64,000 nt of DNA from Amphritea balenae (lineage in GTDB: Bacteria; Pseudomonadota; Gammaproteobacteria; Pseudomonadales; Balneatricaceae), in assembly GCF_003858655.1 (NCBI RefSeq), contig NZ_RQXV01000009.1:147044-211043 (forward strand). Reading direction: 5' to 3'. Position numbers and translations under genes: made by a program. Positions 61,348-64,000 of the stretch are shown here, in pieces. Within the stretch, counting starts at the first letter, position 1. The number at the start of each line of letters is the position of its first letter. The notes beneath the pieces were generated by a model, which made no database searches, was not told the DNA's origin, and worked only from the letters and a program-made list of their open reading frames with translations.

Positions 61348-63126
61348 ATGTCTTTTGAACAGTGGCTTATTGCAGGTATTCTGTTTTTTACTCTGGTGCT
61401 ATTTATCTGGGGCCGCTACCGGCATGACCTGGTTGCGTCAATTGCGCTGGGTCTTTGTGTACTAACAGGCCTGGTTACAGCTGAGTCAGCTTTTTCAGGT
61501 TTTTCCCATCCTGCGGTAATAACCGTTGCAGCTGTATTAGTCATTTCTGACGCACTCCGACGTTCAGGCGTCGTTGATATCGTTGCCCAGAAACTTATGC
61601 CCTACACCGAACACCCGTTCAATCACATCATGATACTGACACTGGTCGTGACAGTGGCATCGGCATTTATGAATAACGTGGGCGCATTAGCGCTGATGCT
61701 TCCTGTCGCTCTGGCAACTTGCGCAAAGCATAACCGCTCACCAGCTATGATATTAATGCCGCTGGCGTTTGGTAGTATCCTCGGAGGTATGACCACAGCG
61801 ATAGGTACGCCACCCAATATAATCATTGCGATGATGCGAGCCGAAGTCAGCGGTGAACCCTTTAGCATGTTCGATTTCTCTCCGGTTGGTGTTGCTATTG
61901 CGATAACCGGCTTGCTGTTTGTAACTCTGATAGGCTGGCGACTTATTCCAGCCGACCGGCTCAAACGCAGTGCACCTGAGCAGCTATTCGCCATCGATGA
62001 TTATCTGACCGAGGTTATCATTACCGAAGGCTCGGAACTGGCAGGACAAACCATCGATGCTGTAGAAGGACTGGAAGACAGTAATATCGAAGTTGTGGGC
62101 CTTGCTCACCGTCACGGCCGTACAATATCCCTGAGTAATAACCGCTTTCTTCAAGCGGGAGACATTCTTTTATTACAGGCTGACCCTTCAGAGATTGAGC
62201 TATTACTGGATAAAAATGACTTTGAACTGGTTACCAGTGCCGATAAGAAGTTTGCAGAACTAACCAAGGATGATCTAGTCCTGGTTGAAGGGGTAATAAA
62301 AAAGGGCTCAACCCTTGAAGGGCGTGATGTGCCTTATCTCAGGCGACAAAGTGGTAGCTCTCTTGCTCTGGTCGGTCTGGCCCGACAGGGACATCGGATA
62401 AGACGCAGGCTGCGCCGCCAAACCTTTCAAGCCGGTGATATTCTGCTACTACAAGGAGGCGCCGATAATGTTGAAGAACAGCTGAGTGATCTGGGTATGA
62501 TTCCTCTGGCCACCCGCGATCTGAAACTGGGACAGCCCAAGAAAGTCGCCATAGCGCTAGCGGTATTTACGCTGGCAATTGGTCTTGGTGTCGCCAAGAT
62601 ATTACCCCTGGCAATCGCGTTTTTGCTGGCGGTGATGGTTTATCTGCTGTTAGATATATTGCCCATCAGGAACCTGTACGATGCTATCGACTGGCCTATC
62701 ATAATTCTGCTTGCAGCAATGATCCCCGTCGGAAGTACATTGCAAAGCACAGGACTCACCGAGGTAATAGCAACCCAGGTACTGGGTCTGACCGAAGGGC
62801 TGCCGATCTATCTTATTCTGGGTCTGGTCTTAGTGGTCACTATGTTTCTGTCGGATATCATAAATAATGCAGCAACAGCGGTTGTCATGGCCCCCCTCGC
62901 CTATGGTATCGCTACTGGTTTGGGAGTAAACCCAGATCCTTTTTTCATGGCCGTCGCCGTTGGTGCATCTTGTGCCTTTCTGACCCCGATAGGCCATCAG
63001 TCAAATACATTGGTGCTGGGTCCCGGCGGCTATGAGTTTGGTGATTACTGGCGCATGGGGTTGCCGCTGGAAGTTATCATCACCTTGCTAGGCGTCCCCC
63101 TAATACTATTTATCTGGCCGCTTTAA
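61348..63126 (+). CDS. SLC13-family (DASS) transporter with RCK_C domains
   Basis: This is a 592-residue inner-membrane transporter, distant paralogue of the one at 47230-49068. NNVGALALMLPVALA, GTPPNIIIAMMRAE, NNAATAVVMAPLA and TPIGHQSNTLVLGPGGY are the paired DASS signatures. Two RCK_C domains lie between the halves (about residues 220-390). Substrate unknown; a carboxylate or inorganic anion is likely. Confidence 0.86.
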   Translation: MSFEQWLIAGILFFTLVLFIWGRYRHDLVASIALGLCVLTGLVTAESAFSGFSHPAVITVAAVLVISDALRRSGVVDIVAQKLMPYTEHPFNHIMILTLVVTVASAFMNNVGALALMLPVALATCAKHNRSPAMILMPLAFGSILGGMTTAIGTPPNIIIAMMRAEVSGEPFSMFDFSPVGVAIAITGLLFVTLIGWRLIPADRLKRSAPEQLFAIDDYLTEVIITEGSELAGQTIDAVEGLEDSNIEVVGLAHRHGRTISLSNNRFLQAGDILLLQADPSEIELLLDKNDFELVTSADKKFAELTKDDLVLVEGVIKKGSTLEGRDVPYLRRQSGSSLALVGLARQGHRIRRRLRRQTFQAGDILLLQGGADNVEEQLSDLGMIPLATRDLKLGQPKKVAIALAVFTLAIGLGVAKILPLAIAFLLAVMVYLLLDILPIRNLYDAIDWPIIILLAAMIPVGSTLQSTGLTEVIATQVLGLTEGLPIYLILGLVLVVTMFLSDIINNAATAVVMAPLAYGIATGLGVNPDPFFMAVAVGASCAFLTPIGHQSNTLVLGPGGYEFGDYWRMGLPLEVIITLLGVPLILFIWPL

Positions 63127-63194
63127 CTCAAACTTTAGTCAAAACAGTACCGGCAGATCTGTATAAGACACAATCTATTTAATAAACAATTTGA

Positions 63195-64000
63195 CTATTT
63201 CGTCTCTGGCTTATCGTCAACGGAGTCCATCCATTCCCCGTCACAAGCCTGATTTCCAGAGCTGATCTCGTCCAATACATCTGAGGCGGCCTCAGGTACA
63301 GCTTCAACAATAGCAACAGCAACATCCATTACATTATCCGGGGCCGCTTCACTTAAACGCTGCGTCAGCTCGACTGCAGCTTCGCTATCACTACTATCAC
63401 CCGCCCAGACACTGCTCTCAGTTCCATCCTCATTCTCAGTAATATTGCCAGCGACTTCCGCAGCAACATCTCCGGCACTTTCTGGCAGAGCTTCTGCGAT
63501 GGCAGCAGCAACATCCAGCACATTATCCGGGGCCGCTTCACTTAACCGCTGCGTCAGTTCAACTGCGGCTTCGTTATCACTACTATCACCTGCCCAGACG
63601 CTGCTTTCGCTACCATCTTCATTGTCAGTAATATTGCCAGCGACTTCAGCTGCGATTTCACCCGCGCTTTCAGGTAATGCTTCAGCTACGGCAGCAGCAA
63701 CATCCAACACATTATCAGGGGCCGCTTCACTTAACCGCTGTGTCAGTTCGACCGCTGCTTCATTATCACTACTGTCACCTGCCCAGACGCTGCTTTCGCT
63801 ACCATCTTCATTGTCAGAAATGTTGCCAGCGACTTCAGCCGCAATATCACCCGCACTTTCAGGTAGCACTTCGGCTACGGCAGCAGCAACATCCAGCACA
63901 TTATCCGGGGCCGCTTCACTTAACCGCTGCGTCAGTTCGACCGCCGCTTCGTTGTCACTACTGTCACCTGCCCAGACGCTGCTCTCAGTTCCATCCTCAT
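63195..64000 (-). CDS. Acidic protein of tandem 63-residue repeats, 5' end outside window
   Basis: The frame is open to the right edge, so the N terminus is missing; an internal ATG at 63899 is probably not the start. About 268 C-terminal residues are visible. Nearly all are copies of one 63-residue unit: a loop with DNEDGSESSVWAGDSSD followed by two helices, AAVELTQRLSEAAPDN and VAAAVAEALPESAGEIAAEV. The most C-terminal copy is diverged and followed by GNQACDGEWMDSVDD. The composition is Ala, Glu, Asp and Ser with one Trp per unit. Function unknown; a secreted or surface protein is possible. Confidence 0.7.
   Translation of the reverse strand, partial: EDGTESSVWAGDSSDNEAAVELTQRLSEAAPDNVLDVAAAVAEVLPESAGDIAAEVAGNISDNEDGSESSVWAGDSSDNEAAVELTQRLSEAAPDNVLDVAAAVAEALPESAGEIAAEVAGNITDNEDGSESSVWAGDSSDNEAAVELTQRLSEAAPDNVLDVAAAIAEALPESAGDVAAEVAGNITENEDGTESSVWAGDSSDSEAAVELTQRLSEAAPDNVMDVAVAIVEAVPEAASDVLDEISSGNQACDGEWMDSVDDKPETK
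63260..64000. repeat. Tandem 189-bp repeats
   Basis: Equivalent CCATCTTCAT/CCATCCTCAT points occur at 63424, 63613, 63802 and 63991, exactly 189 bp apart. The unit keeps the reading frame (63 codons). About four copies are visible and the array continues past the window. Units differ at scattered, mostly third-codon, positions. Confidence 0.88.

Noticed and set aside
63260..64000. 189-bp repeats as a CRISPR or satellite
   Set aside because: The unit is a multiple of three, in one open frame, with substitutions mostly at third codon positions, so it is a coding repeat.

Overview
The window looks like chromosome from a marine, facultatively anaerobic gammaproteobacterium, probably Oceanospirillales-like. 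This is inferred from the ydiJ, nsrR, split nrdJ, MASE1 and long-chain fatty acyl-CoA reductase genes; no rRNA or other marker confirms it. No tRNA, rRNA, CRISPR array or phage region was seen.

Region 1 (about 1-33.3 kb) is a catabolic island for anaerobic breakdown of aromatic compounds through benzoyl-CoA. It holds the end of a hotdog thioesterase gene, a branched-chain-type ABC transporter operon (livKHMGF) with a CBS-ACT gene, and two tandem IclR regulators. A FlK-like thioesterase gene is followed by padEFGHI, the five subunits of phenylglyoxylate oxidoreductase, and padJ, phenylacetate-CoA ligase. Next come a minus-strand operon (acyl-CoA synthetase, 3-hydroxyacyl-CoA dehydrogenase, enoyl-CoA hydratase), a tungsten-type aldehyde oxidoreductase with a fused sulfur-carrier domain, a hemerythrin gene, a BzdR-like regulator, an operon of glutaryl-CoA dehydrogenase, hydrolase and thiolase, and then had and oah of the modified beta-oxidation route. 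Together these would take arylacetaldehydes, arylacetates or phenylglyoxylate to benzoyl-CoA, and the ring-reduced products to acetyl-CoA. Benzoyl-CoA reductase, dienoyl-CoA hydratase and PadBCD are not in the window. Short shared operator-like motifs recur in the intergenic regions of this island.

Inside the island, between padJ and the enoyl-CoA hydratase gene, is a 3.6-kb accessory insert (about 14.9-18.55 kb). It contains four minus-strand genes: an ankyrin lipoprotein, a small membrane protein, a minimal tyrosine recombinase and an exported protein. They are separated by copies of one 28-bp hairpin motif and enclosed by nested inverted repeats, with a second, decayed recombinase fragment at the left edge. 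It resembles an integron-like cassette array and is the most unusual structure here.

Region 2 (33.3-39.3 kb) looks like a nitric-oxide response cluster: a DUF2249 gene, a 12-TM membrane protein, nsrR, a ferredoxin-NADP reductase and a hemerythrin protein, with NsrR-like boxes. A wax-ester-type fatty acyl-CoA reductase gene lies within it.

Region 3 (39.3-64 kb) is mostly housekeeping and accessory chromosome: rraA, a degenerate GGDEF protein, a methyltransferase, ydiJ with a divergent LysR, a YciA-type thioesterase, two SLC13-RCK transporters, a DMT exporter, a LysR/SDR pair, a Kazal-like lipoprotein, GNAT, the split B12-dependent ribonucleotide reductase nrdJa-nrdJb with tandem NrdR boxes, an AraC/aminotransferase pair, a MASE1-PAS-GGDEF-EAL protein, and the end of an acidic protein built from 189-bp (63-residue) repeats that runs off the right edge.
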